From assembly GCA_016219545.1 (NCBI GenBank), contig JACRMH010000008.1:1-53122 (forward strand): a stretch of 53,122 nucleotides of DNA. The letters are read 5' to 3'. The translations under genes were made by a program, and so were the position numbers. Shown piece after piece: positions 40,599 to 50,420 of this stretch. The stretch's first letter is position 1, and every line of letters begins with the position of its first letter. Under the pieces are notes generated by a model. The model did not search any database. It was not told the origin of the DNA and worked only from the letters and a program-made list of their open reading frames with translations. Origin of the DNA: Chloroflexota bacterium. GTDB lineage: Bacteria > Chloroflexota > Anaerolineae > Anaerolineales > Villigracilaceae.

Positions 40599-43166
40599 AT
40601 GCCCAATGATGATGTCACTCCTGTCCGCCAGCAATATTTAGATATCAAAAAAGATTATCCTGACTCGATCCTGTTCTTTCGGCTTGGTGATTTTTATGAA
40701 ACGTTTGACGAGGACGCCGAGATCACCGCGCGCGAACTCGATATTGTCCTAACCTCGCGCCCCATCGGCAATGGCGTGCGCACGCCGCTGGCTGGCATTC
40801 CCTATCATGCGGTTGAAAATTATCTGGCGCGCCTGATCGAAAAAGGCTATCACGTTGCCATTTGCGAGCAGGTCGGCGACCAACCTGCCAAGGGGATTTT
40901 TCCGCGCAAAGTGGTAAGAGTGGTGACTCCGGGGACGGTGACCGAACCGGGACTCCTGCCCGGCGACGCGAACAACTACCTCGCCTCGGTCGTTCTTGAC
41001 ACTTCGACATCGCTCAGTGCGGCGCCAAAAACTACTTCTGTATCCTATACAGATGTCACCACTGGAGAATTCGCCGTCACAGAACTTCCGCTCGAAGCCC
41101 TGCGCGCCGAACTGACTCGCCTTCACCCAGCCGAGATCATTTATCCTGACAATCAAATTTTGCCCGACGGAATCACAGGACACCTTACCGCGCTCCCTGC
41201 GTGGAAGTTCGAACCGGGCAAATGCAATGAGACCTTGCTTGCGCAATTCAAGTCATCAACACTAGCAGGCTTTGGATTGAAAGATCATAGCTTGCAAGTA
41301 AGATCTGCTGGTGCGATCGTGCAGTATCTCAAAGAGACCCAACCAGATGCTTTAAATCTATTGACCTCATTACGCGTTTACAGTCTCAACGAATTCATGA
41401 CGTTGGATGCATCCACGCGCAGAAATCTTGAACTGGATGAAACACTGCGCGGCGAGCGTAAAGGTTCATTATTGGGAACACTTGATTATTCCATCACACC
41501 AATGGGCAAACGACTCATGCATCAATGGGTCAGCCAGCCGTTATTGCATGTGGAAAAGATCAACAGACGCCAGGAAGGCGTGCAATACTTTTTTGACAAT
41601 GGCATGATACGCGCCGAATTACGCGAGGCTTTGAAACCATTGACCGACCTCGAAAGACTGGTCAACCGCGTGATGGCAGGGCACGCTCAGCCGCGTGACA
41701 TGGTGGCGATGAGAAGTACGCTGGGATATTTGCCAAAGATCAAAGAAGTAATCAGTGACCAGTCGTCAGTGGTCAGTAATCAGTGGTCAGTGTGCGAGCA
41801 CGAATTGTCATTGCTGGAAAACGCCATTGATGATGATCCGCCCGCAACACTTCAAAACACTGGCGTGATCCGCGCGGGATATTCAGCTGAATTGGACGGA
41901 GTGATCGAAGCGTCCAAACATGCGCGTGACTGGATCGCCAATCTCGAAGGCATCGAACGCGAGAAGACCGGCATCAAGACTCTCAAGGTTGGCTACAACA
42001 AAGTCTTCGGCTATTACATTGAAATCTCGCGCGGCGCAGCGGACCGGGCGCCTGAGAATTACATCCGCAAGCAGACATTGGTCAATGCAGAGCGTTTCAT
42101 CACGCCAGAGATGAAGGAATACGAAACACTCGTCTTGAATGCGGAAGAACGCATCAAGGAAATTGAGACTCGTCTGTTCCGTGAAGTCTGTGCGGAATTA
42201 GCAAAGGCAGCCAACAAAATTCTATCCACTGCACGCGCATTGGCGGAGCTGGATGTATTGTCTGCTTTGGGCGAGGTGGCTGCTCTCGAAGGCTACAGCA
42301 GACCAGAGATCCACGAAGGAAGCGGATTGGAAATCCACGAGGGGCGGCACCCGGTTGTGGAACAATCATTAACCAACGACAGATACATCCCCAATGATGT
42401 TATCTTTGAAAAAGGCGAGGTAGTGCGCATCATCACGGGACCGAACATGGCGGGTAAATCCACTTATTTACGTCAAGCCGCACTGATCGTTTTGATGGCG
42501 CAGATGGGATCGTTCGTGCCTGCCGCTTCTGCCAAGATCGGGTTAGTGGACAGGATCTTTACGCGCATCGGTGCGCAGGATGAAATTCACGCAGGACAAT
42601 CCACGTTTATGGTGGAGATGGTGGAAGCTGCGAATATTTTGCATCACGCTACATCGCGTTCGTTGTTGATACTGGATGAGATCGGGCGCGGAACATCAAC
42701 GTACGATGGGCTTTCGATTGCTTGGGGAATCATCGAGTACATTCACAACCATCCGCAATTGCGCGCAAAGACTTTGTTTGCCACGCATTATCACGAGTTG
42801 ACTCAACTCGCCGACTTGCTGCCCGGCATCCGCAATTACAACGTGGCTGTGAGCGAAGCAGATAATAAAGTTGTGTTCCTGCATAAGATCATCGCGGGCG
42901 GCGCGGACCGTTCGTATGGAATCCACGTGGCGCAACTGGCTGGGCTGCCCGCTCCTGTTATTCAACGCGCAAATGAGATCATGGTTGAACTCGAAAAAAC
43001 ATCAGGCCGCGCAGTGAAGATCAATCCACATGCCGCGCAACAAGCCATGCTCTTCCCTGAAACCAGTCCGCTATTGGATGAGTTAAAAGGATTGGATGTG
43101 AACTCCCTCTCCCCCATTGAAGCGTTGAATAAGCTGTTCGAGTGGCAGAAAAATTTTACAAAATAA
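40599..43166 (+). CDS. mutS: DNA mismatch repair protein MutS
   Basis: MutS recognises mismatches and small loops as a dimer and starts repair. The 855-residue protein has the wedge motif F32-Y33-E34 (GDFYETF), the Walker A GPNMAGKSTYLRQ (about 615), LILDEIGRGTSTYDG and FATHYHELTQL. Length is typical of MutS1. Residues about 385-400 are encoded by a heptamer-like repeat (41751-41792), inserted in a loop between lever helices; this should be tolerated. No mutL is next to it. The stop abuts the stop of the convergent GT-C-like gene with no spacing. The start follows TAAAAT by six bases. Confidence 0.97.
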   Translation: MPNDDVTPVRQQYLDIKKDYPDSILFFRLGDFYETFDEDAEITARELDIVLTSRPIGNGVRTPLAGIPYHAVENYLARLIEKGYHVAICEQVGDQPAKGIFPRKVVRVVTPGTVTEPGLLPGDANNYLASVVLDTSTSLSAAPKTTSVSYTDVTTGEFAVTELPLEALRAELTRLHPAEIIYPDNQILPDGITGHLTALPAWKFEPGKCNETLLAQFKSSTLAGFGLKDHSLQVRSAGAIVQYLKETQPDALNLLTSLRVYSLNEFMTLDASTRRNLELDETLRGERKGSLLGTLDYSITPMGKRLMHQWVSQPLLHVEKINRRQEGVQYFFDNGMIRAELREALKPLTDLERLVNRVMAGHAQPRDMVAMRSTLGYLPKIKEVISDQSSVVSNQWSVCEHELSLLENAIDDDPPATLQNTGVIRAGYSAELDGVIEASKHARDWIANLEGIEREKTGIKTLKVGYNKVFGYYIEISRGAADRAPENYIRKQTLVNAERFITPEMKEYETLVLNAEERIKEIETRLFREVCAELAKAANKILSTARALAELDVLSALGEVAALEGYSRPEIHEGSGLEIHEGRHPVVEQSLTNDRYIPNDVIFEKGEVVRIITGPNMAGKSTYLRQAALIVLMAQMGSFVPAASAKIGLVDRIFTRIGAQDEIHAGQSTFMVEMVEAANILHHATSRSLLILDEIGRGTSTYDGLSIAWGIIEYIHNHPQLRAKTLFATHYHELTQLADLLPGIRNYNVAVSEADNKVVFLHKIIAGGADRSYGIHVAQLAGLPAPVIQRANEIMVELEKTSGRAVKINPHAAQQAMLFPETSPLLDELKGLDVNSLSPIEALNKLFEWQKNFTK
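41751..41792. repeat. CAGTGGTCAGTAAT heptamer-like repeat inside mutS
   Basis: Several degenerate 7-base units (CAGTGAC, CAGTGGT, CAGTAAT) run in frame through mutS, encoding SDQSSVVSNQWSV. The same style of repeat is often intergenic. Confidence 0.8.
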
Positions 43167-44708
43167 TTATTTTTTCACTTCAAATACCAAAGCATCATCC
43201 GACTCATAGACCAACAGCAAAGAAGAACTTCGCGCTGAAAGCGCAAGGCTTCGCAGAGATTCTCCTAAATCACTTTCATCGTATTCGGGCGGGATCATAA
43301 CGACTAAATAATCATAGTCCACACCGTTTGCCTGGCTCCATGCGCTAACGCAATTTACATCCGCGCAATATTGAAAAGCCACCAACTGTTTTTGCCACGG
43401 AAAAAATCTTTCACTCAAAGTCCATTCCACCCCCTGCAGAGTCGTCGCGCTGTGTTGCTTCGTCAACGCAGGAAACCATTCCTGCATGGGGTCAGACATT
43501 GAGAATTCGCGCCCGGTTGACAGTAGAAAAATTTTCCCATCGCTTACATTGGAATTTATCCAACTAAATAGTTTTACATCTTCAGGCTTCAAGCTTGTAT
43601 TGAGCAATTGAAAATCGGAGATGCTGGCAGTGAGGATAAAATAGAACGCCATGCCAAACACGAGGACTTGACTCGCGCGCTTCATCATCACACCCTCAAC
43701 CTGCTGACTGTCCGAGCGGGTGATCAGTGCGGACAGTTTGAGCAATCCCACCCCCGCCAGCATAGACACCGCCAATAACGCAATCCCTTCCCCGCCGCGC
43801 GGGTCAACTAGATATGCCAACACTATCCATGCAAGCAGAAAGAAATCACGCTGTTTGAAAGTGACCCAAATTCCAACGAAGGCAATGAGTAATGTGGGAA
43901 TAAAGAGATAATCACCTAGCCCTTCAAATTTAAGGAGCGCAAGATACGACTCCAGCGTGCGTTGACTGGTCTGCCCTGCGGAAAGCATGGGCGCAATCCC
44001 ATAGCGTGATAAGACGGTCACCCACCACGGAGCGGTCAATAACAAGACACCTGCGCCAACGATCAAAGATGAAACGAATCCGCGCTTATTTCGACCATAA
44101 AAGAGAAAGAGCAAGACGCCACCCAAAATGGCATGTAGTGCCGTCTGCGGATGACTCAATACGGCGCAGGCGGCAAAAAAAATGGTGAGGATAAGTTTTT
44201 TATGGCTATATTCTTTGAACAATTGAACACATTGCCATAACATAAGAAGCAGGAACATCACGCCAAACGCGCGCGTAATCCCGCCACCCATCACCTGCCA
44301 GACGAAGGAACGTGACGCAAGCGCATACACCAACACAGCCAGCGAAGCAGTTGTTCGCGAAGGAAGAATTTGTTCGGCAAGTTTGTAAAAAACCAAAATG
44401 GAAAGGGTATTTACCAACGCCGGAAGCCAGAGCAATATCTGTAAAATAGAGACCGGCAAAATCCCGGAAATGACAGCGCCTATATAAAATCCCAGAGGAG
44501 GATAGGCGAAGGGAATGTTTGAAAAGTTGTAGGAAGTTGCCTGTGGAAGGATGTAGTGATTTGCCTTCAAGTCACCGATCATCGTGTAGAACATGCCGCC
44601 ATCATTGAGCGGGAATCCATTCGAAATGGCAGGCACGAAGCGGACCACTGCGCCAAATAGCAAGGCGGTAAAAAGGAAAAGTGCGGGCAGATCCAATTTA
44701 CGATTCAT
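43167..44708 (-). CDS. Multi-spanning GT-C-like membrane protein
   Basis: This 513-residue protein has about ten membrane helices and a soluble C-terminal part (from about 370). The early loop FPLNDGGMFYTM has the acidic residue typical of the first outer loop of GT-C glycosyltransferases, and AYPPLGFYIGAVISG is also typical. A polyprenyl-phosphate-sugar-dependent transfer outside the membrane is a reasonable guess. Its start overlaps the O-antigen ligase stop (ATGA), so it belongs to the polysaccharide operon and is the last gene. Confidence 0.75.
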   Translation of the reverse strand: MNRKLDLPALFLFTALLFGAVVRFVPAISNGFPLNDGGMFYTMIGDLKANHYILPQATSYNFSNIPFAYPPLGFYIGAVISGILPVSILQILLWLPALVNTLSILVFYKLAEQILPSRTTASLAVLVYALASRSFVWQVMGGGITRAFGVMFLLLMLWQCVQLFKEYSHKKLILTIFFAACAVLSHPQTALHAILGGVLLFLFYGRNKRGFVSSLIVGAGVLLLTAPWWVTVLSRYGIAPMLSAGQTSQRTLESYLALLKFEGLGDYLFIPTLLIAFVGIWVTFKQRDFFLLAWIVLAYLVDPRGGEGIALLAVSMLAGVGLLKLSALITRSDSQQVEGVMMKRASQVLVFGMAFYFILTASISDFQLLNTSLKPEDVKLFSWINSNVSDGKIFLLSTGREFSMSDPMQEWFPALTKQHSATTLQGVEWTLSERFFPWQKQLVAFQYCADVNCVSAWSQANGVDYDYLVVMIPPEYDESDLGESLRSLALSARSSSLLLVYESDDALVFEVKK

Positions 44709-45985
44709 GAAGCACCTTGTTGAATACTGGGGATATTATTATTCTTTTGCGCCATAATCACCATGAGCGTAACGATCAACATCCAAACAAAGACTTCAGT
44801 CTCCATGAACAAGCTATAGGTGATGTTGGCAAAAAAAGTATAGATCATAAAAAGGATGGGAAAAAAACTTTCCAAGGTCAAGTCTTTTTGAAAAATACGC
44901 ACAGAACCGATCCACGCCCGGATATAGTTTGCCAAGAACAAGACAAAACCCACCAGTCCCAAATTCAGCAAAATATCAAGAAAACCATTATCTCCGATCA
45001 TTACTGGGAAAGACCACTTGACCCAGTCACGTACCTGGGTGCGGAAATTGACATCAGCCCAAATCGTGCCGAAACCGTACCCGAACCAGGGTTTGTGAGA
45101 ATAAACGTCGCGCAACAGGATTATCCATAAAGGGACCCGCCCTGTAAAACTCGCACTGCGGTTAAAAAGACCGAGAACGAAATCGAGATTCAACGCTATC
45201 CCAACAGCACCGACAATGAAGACCGTCAACGCCAAATAATAATAAACAGGGCGAATGAAGGTTCTGAATTTCAACCATACAAAAGCCAGCCCGAAGAAGA
45301 AGTGGATTATCACGAGAAGGATATATCCAGCGGCCGATTTTGAGAAAAAGACTGCGATCAACGAGAGGATATAAAATATTGCCTGTATTAATTTTTTGGC
45401 ATAACCAGTGCCAGTCCCAGGAGAGGAAAGGCGGGTCAAAAATACCAGCGTAAAAATAGGGATAATATTTCCAAATTGATTCTTATGCCAGAAAATTCCC
45501 CGCCATGCACCGTAGTAAGGATAACCCTGGGCGGTTCCCAAGGATGGATCCGCAAGGATCAAAATGAAACTCGCGGTCAGTACAACTACACCAAGCGCAA
45601 ATAGAGTCTGCAGAAATTCACCCAGCGAGTAACGGACCCCGATATATACAGCCGAAATTGCGGCAAAGACAAATACCAAGCTGCGATGAAGAGTGACAGT
45701 CCATGCCTCAGACCAAAGAATGGAAAATAAAGAGAAAAGAATGAATACAATTAAGAGGGGTTGGTTTCGCATGGCCGTTAATTGGATTTTATACAAATCA
45801 TTCTTTGCGAGTAAATAAAGCAGCAATCCCAATGCAAACAACCAAATGAATACTTCACGCCACGCTGGTTCGCTGATCGTTTCTGTCGGCGGATATAAAC
45901 TCCAAAACTTGATGGAACGGATATTAGCCAGAAAAAAAACAAAACACAAGAATATTGCTTCTGTAACCGGTAGGATTTTTTTCAA
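44705..45985 (-). CDS. O-antigen ligase/polymerase family protein (Wzy_C)
   Basis: This protein of about 426 residues has 10-12 helices. WRGIFWHKNQFGNI and SHKPWFGYGFGTIW are the conserved Wzy_C loop motifs (WaaL/Wzy type) that carry the glycan transfer. It should polymerise or ligate lipid-linked glycans at the outer face. The likely start is TTG 45985, with GGGAG five bases upstream and MKKILPVTEAIF as N-terminus; an earlier TTG at 45997 immediately follows the previous stop. It sits between the initiating phosphotransferase and the GT-C-like gene. Confidence 0.87.
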   Translation of the reverse strand: MKKILPVTEAIFLCFVFFLANIRSIKFWSLYPPTETISEPAWREVFIWLFALGLLLYLLAKNDLYKIQLTAMRNQPLLIVFILFSLFSILWSEAWTVTLHRSLVFVFAAISAVYIGVRYSLGEFLQTLFALGVVVLTASFILILADPSLGTAQGYPYYGAWRGIFWHKNQFGNIIPIFTLVFLTRLSSPGTGTGYAKKLIQAIFYILSLIAVFFSKSAAGYILLVIIHFFFGLAFVWLKFRTFIRPVYYYLALTVFIVGAVGIALNLDFVLGLFNRSASFTGRVPLWIILLRDVYSHKPWFGYGFGTIWADVNFRTQVRDWVKWSFPVMIGDNGFLDILLNLGLVGFVLFLANYIRAWIGSVRIFQKDLTLESFFPILFMIYTFFANITYSLFMETEVFVWMLIVTLMVIMAQKNNNIPSIQQGAS

Positions 45986-45997
45986 GGCAGCTCCCAA

Positions 45998-47410
45998 TCA
46001 ATACGATCCCTTGCCGATCAAAACCACCCAGATGGTTCGGATCAAAATTTGGATGTCCAGAAAGATCGAATAATTTTGAATGTAATACAGGTCGTCCTCG
46101 GTGTGAAGATGCATCGGTTTGTCGCTTCGCCCGTTCACCTGCCACCAACCCGTAATGCCGGGTGGAATGGCAAAGCGTTTACGCTGCCAGGGTTGATATT
46201 TTTCAACCAGATACGGCATCTCAGGGCGCGGACCGACGAGGCTCATGTCACCGCGCACCACATTGATAAATTGCGGCAACTCATCCAAACTAAAGCGACG
46301 AAGAAAATGCCCGACTTTGGTGACTCGCGGATCATCTTCTGATTTGTAGATGATATTCCCGTCAGCATCGCGCTTCTCTACTTGACCTTGTAACTGCTCA
46401 GCGTCCTTGACCATGGTCCTGAACTTGAGCATATCAAAGAGCCGTCCGTTTTCGCCGACACGTTTCTGGCGGAACAAGATCGGCGCGCCGCTATCCAGGA
46501 AAACCATCAGCGCCGATAATGCCATGAGCGGCAGAGCAAGTATCAGAGCGATTAGACCGAAGAAAACATCGAAGGCACGCTTCATCATGCGCTGATAATC
46601 GTCAATGGCGGAGGCTCTTAGATCCAGCATGGGAATCCCAGCGAAGTCTTCAATTGTTGTGTGGTAGAGGGCAAGATCGAAAAACCCGAGCGCAACCCAA
46701 ACCTGGACCGGCATGTCTTCGATCTTTTGTACGATCCTGGACATTTGATGATACTCAGAGTAAGGCAGGGCGATCACAACATCAGTGACTTCGTGCTCAA
46801 TCAGCGCGTTTCGTATTTCATCGGCATTGCCCAAAAGTGAAACGGCGTTCGGCACTCTTTTTGGATTGTCATCAATAAAACCGGAGAAGACAAGATCAGG
46901 CAGGTCGGATTCCAATAGCTGGATTTTGACTTTCTGTCCAAGATCGCCTGCGCCAACAATAAGCACATGGCGTGCGCGGTCCGGGGAAGTTTTTTGTGTG
47001 CGGAAATATATTCTCGCCATGATCCGCCAAACCAGACAAAGCAAATAAACAAGCAAAATAAATACGATGAACATGGCGCGCGAAAGATCGCGATACGATA
47101 AATATAAAATACCCGCCGCCGATACCGAGGATATCAACATGGCAAGCGAAAGCATGGCAAACTCATCCATGGCACGCAGGAATTTTCGCCCGTCATAGAT
47201 GGAAAGGGTCGAATAGATGATCACCCATATCAGGGGAAACAGAAAATACAAGGCCGCAGGAATAATGATCTGCGACGGCATTGGTTCGATCCAATCGAAG
47301 TTATTTAAAGAGGGACGAAAAAACACCGAGAGGCGCAGACTTATGAAAACAGCCAGCCCATCGAGGAACATGGAGAACAAGGCAAAATTTGTAGAGAAGC
47401 GTCTAAGCAT
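45998..47410 (-). CDS. Polyprenyl-phosphate sugar-1-phosphate transferase (WcaJ/WbaP type)
   Basis: This 470-residue enzyme starts glycan assembly by moving a sugar phosphate from a UDP-sugar to undecaprenyl phosphate. It has four N-terminal helices, a CoA-binding-like domain (about 150-250, [13 protein letters not shown]) and the bacterial sugar transferase domain: [62 protein letters not shown], given in part, and [13 protein letters not shown]. The sugar cannot be told. The gene follows wecG-like 47414 by three bases. Confidence 0.95.
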   Translation of the reverse strand: MLRRFSTNFALFSMFLDGLAVFISLRLSVFFRPSLNNFDWIEPMPSQIIIPAALYFLFPLIWVIIYSTLSIYDGRKFLRAMDEFAMLSLAMLISSVSAAGILYLSYRDLSRAMFIVFILLVYLLCLVWRIMARIYFRTQKTSPDRARHVLIVGAGDLGQKVKIQLLESDLPDLVFSGFIDDNPKRVPNAVSLLGNADEIRNALIEHEVTDVVIALPYSEYHQMSRIVQKIEDMPVQVWVALGFFDLALYHTTIEDFAGIPMLDLRASAIDDYQRMMKRAFDVFFGLIALILALPLMALSALMVFLDSGAPILFRQKRVGENGRLFDMLKFRTMVKDAEQLQGQVEKRDADGNIIYKSEDDPRVTKVGHFLRRFSLDELPQFINVVRGDMSLVGPRPEMPYLVEKYQPWQRKRFAIPPGITGWWQVNGRSDKPMHLHTEDDLYYIQNYSIFLDIQILIRTIWVVLIGKGSY

Positions 47411-47413
47411 TTT

Positions 47414-48154
47414 TTACCGAAAAAGTCCAAGCAGATCCAATATAGCAAGAAAAATAAATCGCGGATTATTATATAGGTAACGACGCCATAATCTTCGCGG
47501 CTCGACCATTAACCGAAAGAGCCATTCCAGCCCGATTTTTTGCATCCATTCCGGGGATTGGGCGACTGCTCCCGCATGAAAATCAAATGCTGCGCCGACG
47601 CCCACCATCACGACGTTGGTTTTACCGCGATGCGCCGCCATCCATTTCTCCTGCTTGGGACATCCCAAACCGACGAAGAGAATCCGAGCGCCAGAGTCGT
47701 TAATCCGTTCAACGATCTTCGCGTCTTCAGCAGAGTCCGATTCGCGGTATGGCGGGCTGAAAGAATAAGCTATCTGCAAGCCGGGATATGCCGCCGACAT
47801 TTTTTGAATCAACGTATTCAAAATTTCGGGCTTGCCGCCGTAAAACCCAACAGGGAGATTCTCCAGCGCGGCTTTTTCAAGCACGTATAGCATCAAGGTT
47901 GGACCATATACCCGCGTTTGTCCGCGATGACCTTTGAGGCGCAGCATCCAGATGAGCGGCATCCCGTCGGGGGTGACCATATCTGCCTGATTCAATACTT
48001 GCATAAATTCAGGTGAGTCGTGCGCTTCCATCAGCGCATGGACGTTCGCTACGCATACGTAGCGGCTTTCTAAATTTTGCGCCCACGCAACGACTTGCTC
48101 CGAAGCAAGCTTGAAGCTGGTTGGGGCAACGTTTACTTTGATGATCGAAGTCAT
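47414..48154 (-). CDS. WecG/TagA/CpsF-family glycosyltransferase
   Basis: This 246-residue enzyme is of the GT26 family that adds an N-acetylmannosamine-type sugar to a lipid-linked acceptor. Motifs: CVANVHALMEAHDSPEF, TPDGMPLIWMLRLKG, VYGPTLMLYVLEKA, LFVGLGCPKQEKWMAAHRG, VGVGAAFDFHAG and PEWMQKIGLEWLFRLMVEPRR (in part). ATG 48154 overlaps the stop of the preceding methyltransferase gene (ATGA); the frame is open further upstream but lies inside that gene. It is directly followed by the initiating transferase, as expected for a surface glycan operon. Confidence 0.93.
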   Translation of the reverse strand: MTSIIKVNVAPTSFKLASEQVVAWAQNLESRYVCVANVHALMEAHDSPEFMQVLNQADMVTPDGMPLIWMLRLKGHRGQTRVYGPTLMLYVLEKAALENLPVGFYGGKPEILNTLIQKMSAAYPGLQIAYSFSPPYRESDSAEDAKIVERINDSGARILFVGLGCPKQEKWMAAHRGKTNVVMVGVGAAFDFHAGAVAQSPEWMQKIGLEWLFRLMVEPRRLWRRYLYNNPRFIFLAILDLLGLFR

Positions 48155-48783
48155 TGCCTCACCGCTACGTACGCTTTCGTAAATCCTAAAAATCTTTCCT
48201 TGCGAATTTCGCAATCGGGAAATAATATCTTCATTTCTTCATAAGAAAGCAGGCGAATTTCGCTCAGAACTTTATCGACCTTCTCTTTACCTGGACGGGA
48301 AATCAAACCCCAGACCGTGAAGTTCCGTAATAGTCTTCGCTGAATATTTTTGGGCAAATAATGGATAAATGGGGTTAAAAAATGCGGTTCAAAGAAAAAT
48401 GTCCGCGCCGGAGTTTGTACCCAGATTTTCCTTCCGACCCGTCGAATTTCATCTGCAAATTTCCTTTGGTTTTCGAAGGAATACAAATGTTCTATCACAG
48501 AGTTGGAATAACAAATATCAAATTCAGCATCTGCATACTTCAAATCAGTCCCATCACCTACAACGAAGTCGAGATTATCAGACTCAGACTCAACATTTTG
48601 GGGAAGAGATAGATTCAAGAGAGTGATCTGCGGCCTGCTAGCGATAAATTTCCAGTTATAAGGTGTGCCGCCCACATCGAGGACCTTTGTTTGAGGAGTG
48701 GGAGCAAATGTTCTTACAAACTCCCACATCCGCCGTCGCCGAAAAGGCGGTAATAAGATGTTATAGATGAATGTAAGATTCAT
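48151..48783 (-). CDS. Class I SAM-dependent methyltransferase
   Basis: This 210-residue methyltransferase has motif I VLDVGGTPYNWKF, the acidic VGDGTDLKYADAEFD and SNSVIEHLYSF in motif order of the type-11 fold. The glycine-rich loop is short (DVGGTP). The ATG at 48783 gives a normal N-terminus; the longer frame from 48912 overlaps the neighbouring gene. It is 16 bases after the DUF115 gene. Probable target: a sugar or lipid carrier of the glycan in this locus, unproven. Confidence 0.85.
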   Translation of the reverse strand: MNLTFIYNILLPPFRRRRMWEFVRTFAPTPQTKVLDVGGTPYNWKFIASRPQITLLNLSLPQNVESESDNLDFVVGDGTDLKYADAEFDICYSNSVIEHLYSFENQRKFADEIRRVGRKIWVQTPARTFFFEPHFLTPFIHYLPKNIQRRLLRNFTVWGLISRPGKEKVDKVLSEIRLLSYEEMKILFPDCEIRKERFLGFTKAYVAVRQ

Positions 48784-48799
48784 TTTTTCCAGAAAACAT

Positions 48800-49624
48800 C
48801 TAATCAAACAATGACGGATACGCGATCTTTTCGAAGACCTCGCACTTGCCGCCAATTGTAGCATCATAAATTTTACGCCCATCGGACTCAAAGGCGTTCC
48901 TCGCGATCCCAAAATCTATCTCCGACCGTAACAGGTCCGGCAGCTGCCACTTGAATCCTTTGGGAAAATATTGTGGGTGAAAATGACTTTGATCCTGTTC
49001 GGCTGAACGAACCTCCGTCTTATTTGGCGTTCCCTTTTCCACATAATTATGGTCAAGCCCGACCAAAATTACTTCATGGAATCCCATGTAATATGCTATT
49101 TGCAAAGCCGCAAAGGTTACCGTCCCACCAACCACTGTTGGCTCGGTCAAGTTGTATTGAAAGAAATCGCTGATTGACATTTTCGCTTTTAAATAAACAA
49201 TGTTTTCAGCTTTTGAGTTAAAAAGTGAACGGCGATTCCAGTTCAAAAACATAGGCATGGCAAGCCTTTCAATTTCACGCGCAAACTGTTCGAGGATCAA
49301 TTCATTCATCGTTACATAATAAGTGGGGCGAAAGGGGATTTGCTCAAACAACAAATAAATTCTGTTCATGCCAAAGGTTATCTCATTGGCAAGCAGGTTC
49401 AAATCAGTTTGCTTCAAGCTGGGTCCATTGGCAACAATAAAACAACGTTTTCCCAGATGAATATTTTTATATCTGCTAATGCGTTTCATGTTCTCACGGG
49501 CAAAAGGGGCAAAATTCCACGCGAACCAATGCGGTATCTCTTTTGCGCGAATTTTAAACGAAGCGAACAAACGTCCCAGAGAGATTTCCGAGAATCGATG
49601 ACGACCAATCCTTCTCACTACCAT
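48800..49624 (-). CDS. DUF115/MptE-like family protein
   Basis: This 274-residue protein has FIVANGPSLKQTDLN near residue 55, the TYYVTMNELI block and VVGGTVTFAALQIAYYMGFHEVILVGLDHNY, in part. These are features of the DUF115 family, whose members include archaeal pterin enzymes and bacterial motility-associated factor (Maf)-type glycosyltransferases. A sugar-transfer role fits the context. AAGGAT precedes the ATG closely; a GTG six bases later has better spacing. It lies between two methyltransferase genes. Confidence 0.82.
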   Translation of the reverse strand: MVVRRIGRHRFSEISLGRLFASFKIRAKEIPHWFAWNFAPFARENMKRISRYKNIHLGKRCFIVANGPSLKQTDLNLLANEITFGMNRIYLLFEQIPFRPTYYVTMNELILEQFAREIERLAMPMFLNWNRRSLFNSKAENIVYLKAKMSISDFFQYNLTEPTVVGGTVTFAALQIAYYMGFHEVILVGLDHNYVEKGTPNKTEVRSAEQDQSHFHPQYFPKGFKWQLPDLLRSEIDFGIARNAFESDGRKIYDATIGGKCEVFEKIAYPSLFD

Positions 49625-49646
49625 ATCCTTATTACAACCAGAGTTA

Positions 49647-50399
49647 TCACTTTACACAAAATATTGTTGTGGTCTGAAAGATTTTTTCAGCCAAATTAAA
49701 GGGTAATACCTTATTAGAATTCTTTTCAAGATAATTAACTTCAAAACCTCGATTCTTAAACTCCACTGCAAGAGTGTTTATATCCCCATGTTGGGAATGC
49801 GCTTCAATAATCCACGCAACTATTTTCGGCATCATATCAATCGCGGCAGGCAAAATTTGGAACTCAGCCCCCTCAACATCCAATTTGACGATGGTCGCAG
49901 ACGAGTCGATTTCCGGTAAAGTTGTTACAGGAACCGTAATCCCCACTCCTTTGAACATCTTGCCATTGCTTCTCGGAATAAACGTGGAAATACCCGCTTT
50001 ATCGGATATGGCAGATTGCACAACTTTGATATCAAACTTGTTAATCGCTGCATTTACCGTTAACAAGGTGACATTGCCCGGCAAAGGTTCAACGGCCGTT
50101 ACAGATCCGCCCAAAGCGGCGAAATAAGTTGAATAATGGCCGTGATGCGCGCCTGCATCAATAATATTTTGATTTTTCAGGTTAAGATTTCTCTGAACCC
50201 AAAGATATTCTGCCAGAGCATGATCTTTGATTGGGTGATACCACGAATGAGATAATTGAGTTCCATAGAAAAAACGGAATGAAACATCTCCAATGGTCAC
50301 ATCTCCAATATATGGAGAAAATCGCGACTGCCAATAAGGCATCATTACGCTGTAATAAATGTATTGCAGGTTAATCTTTAACAAACTTCGAAGTGTCAA
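49647..50399 (-). CDS. FkbM-family methyltransferase
   Basis: This 250-residue methyltransferase is of the FkbM type. IIDAGAHHGHYSTYFAALGG is motif I, AVEPLPGNVTLL contains the acidic SAM-ribose contact, and IVKLDVEGAEFQIL is the family signature. FkbM enzymes often O-methylate sugars of surface glycans or glycolipids. The start is a TTG with GGAGG six bases upstream; ATGs near residue 19-20 would cut into the conserved beginning. The preceding gene ends 21 bases before. Confidence 0.9.
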   Translation of the reverse strand: MTLRSLLKINLQYIYYSVMMPYWQSRFSPYIGDVTIGDVSFRFFYGTQLSHSWYHPIKDHALAEYLWVQRNLNLKNQNIIDAGAHHGHYSTYFAALGGSVTAVEPLPGNVTLLTVNAAINKFDIKVVQSAISDKAGISTFIPRSNGKMFKGVGITVPVTTLPEIDSSATIVKLDVEGAEFQILPAAIDMMPKIVAWIIEAHSQHGDINTLAVEFKNRGFEVNYLEKNSNKVLPFNLAEKIFQTTTIFCVK

Positions 50400-50420
50400 A
50401 TCTCGCCTCCAAATTCAGCA

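Noticed and set aside
41751..41792. CRISPR-like repeat
   Set aside because: The units are 7-base degenerate repeats without spacers, inside mutS; no cas gene is present anywhere in the window.
48784..48912. N-terminal extension of the methyltransferase at 48151-48783
   Set aside because: It lies mostly in the DUF115 gene in another frame; the ATG at 48783 gives a normal family N-terminus.
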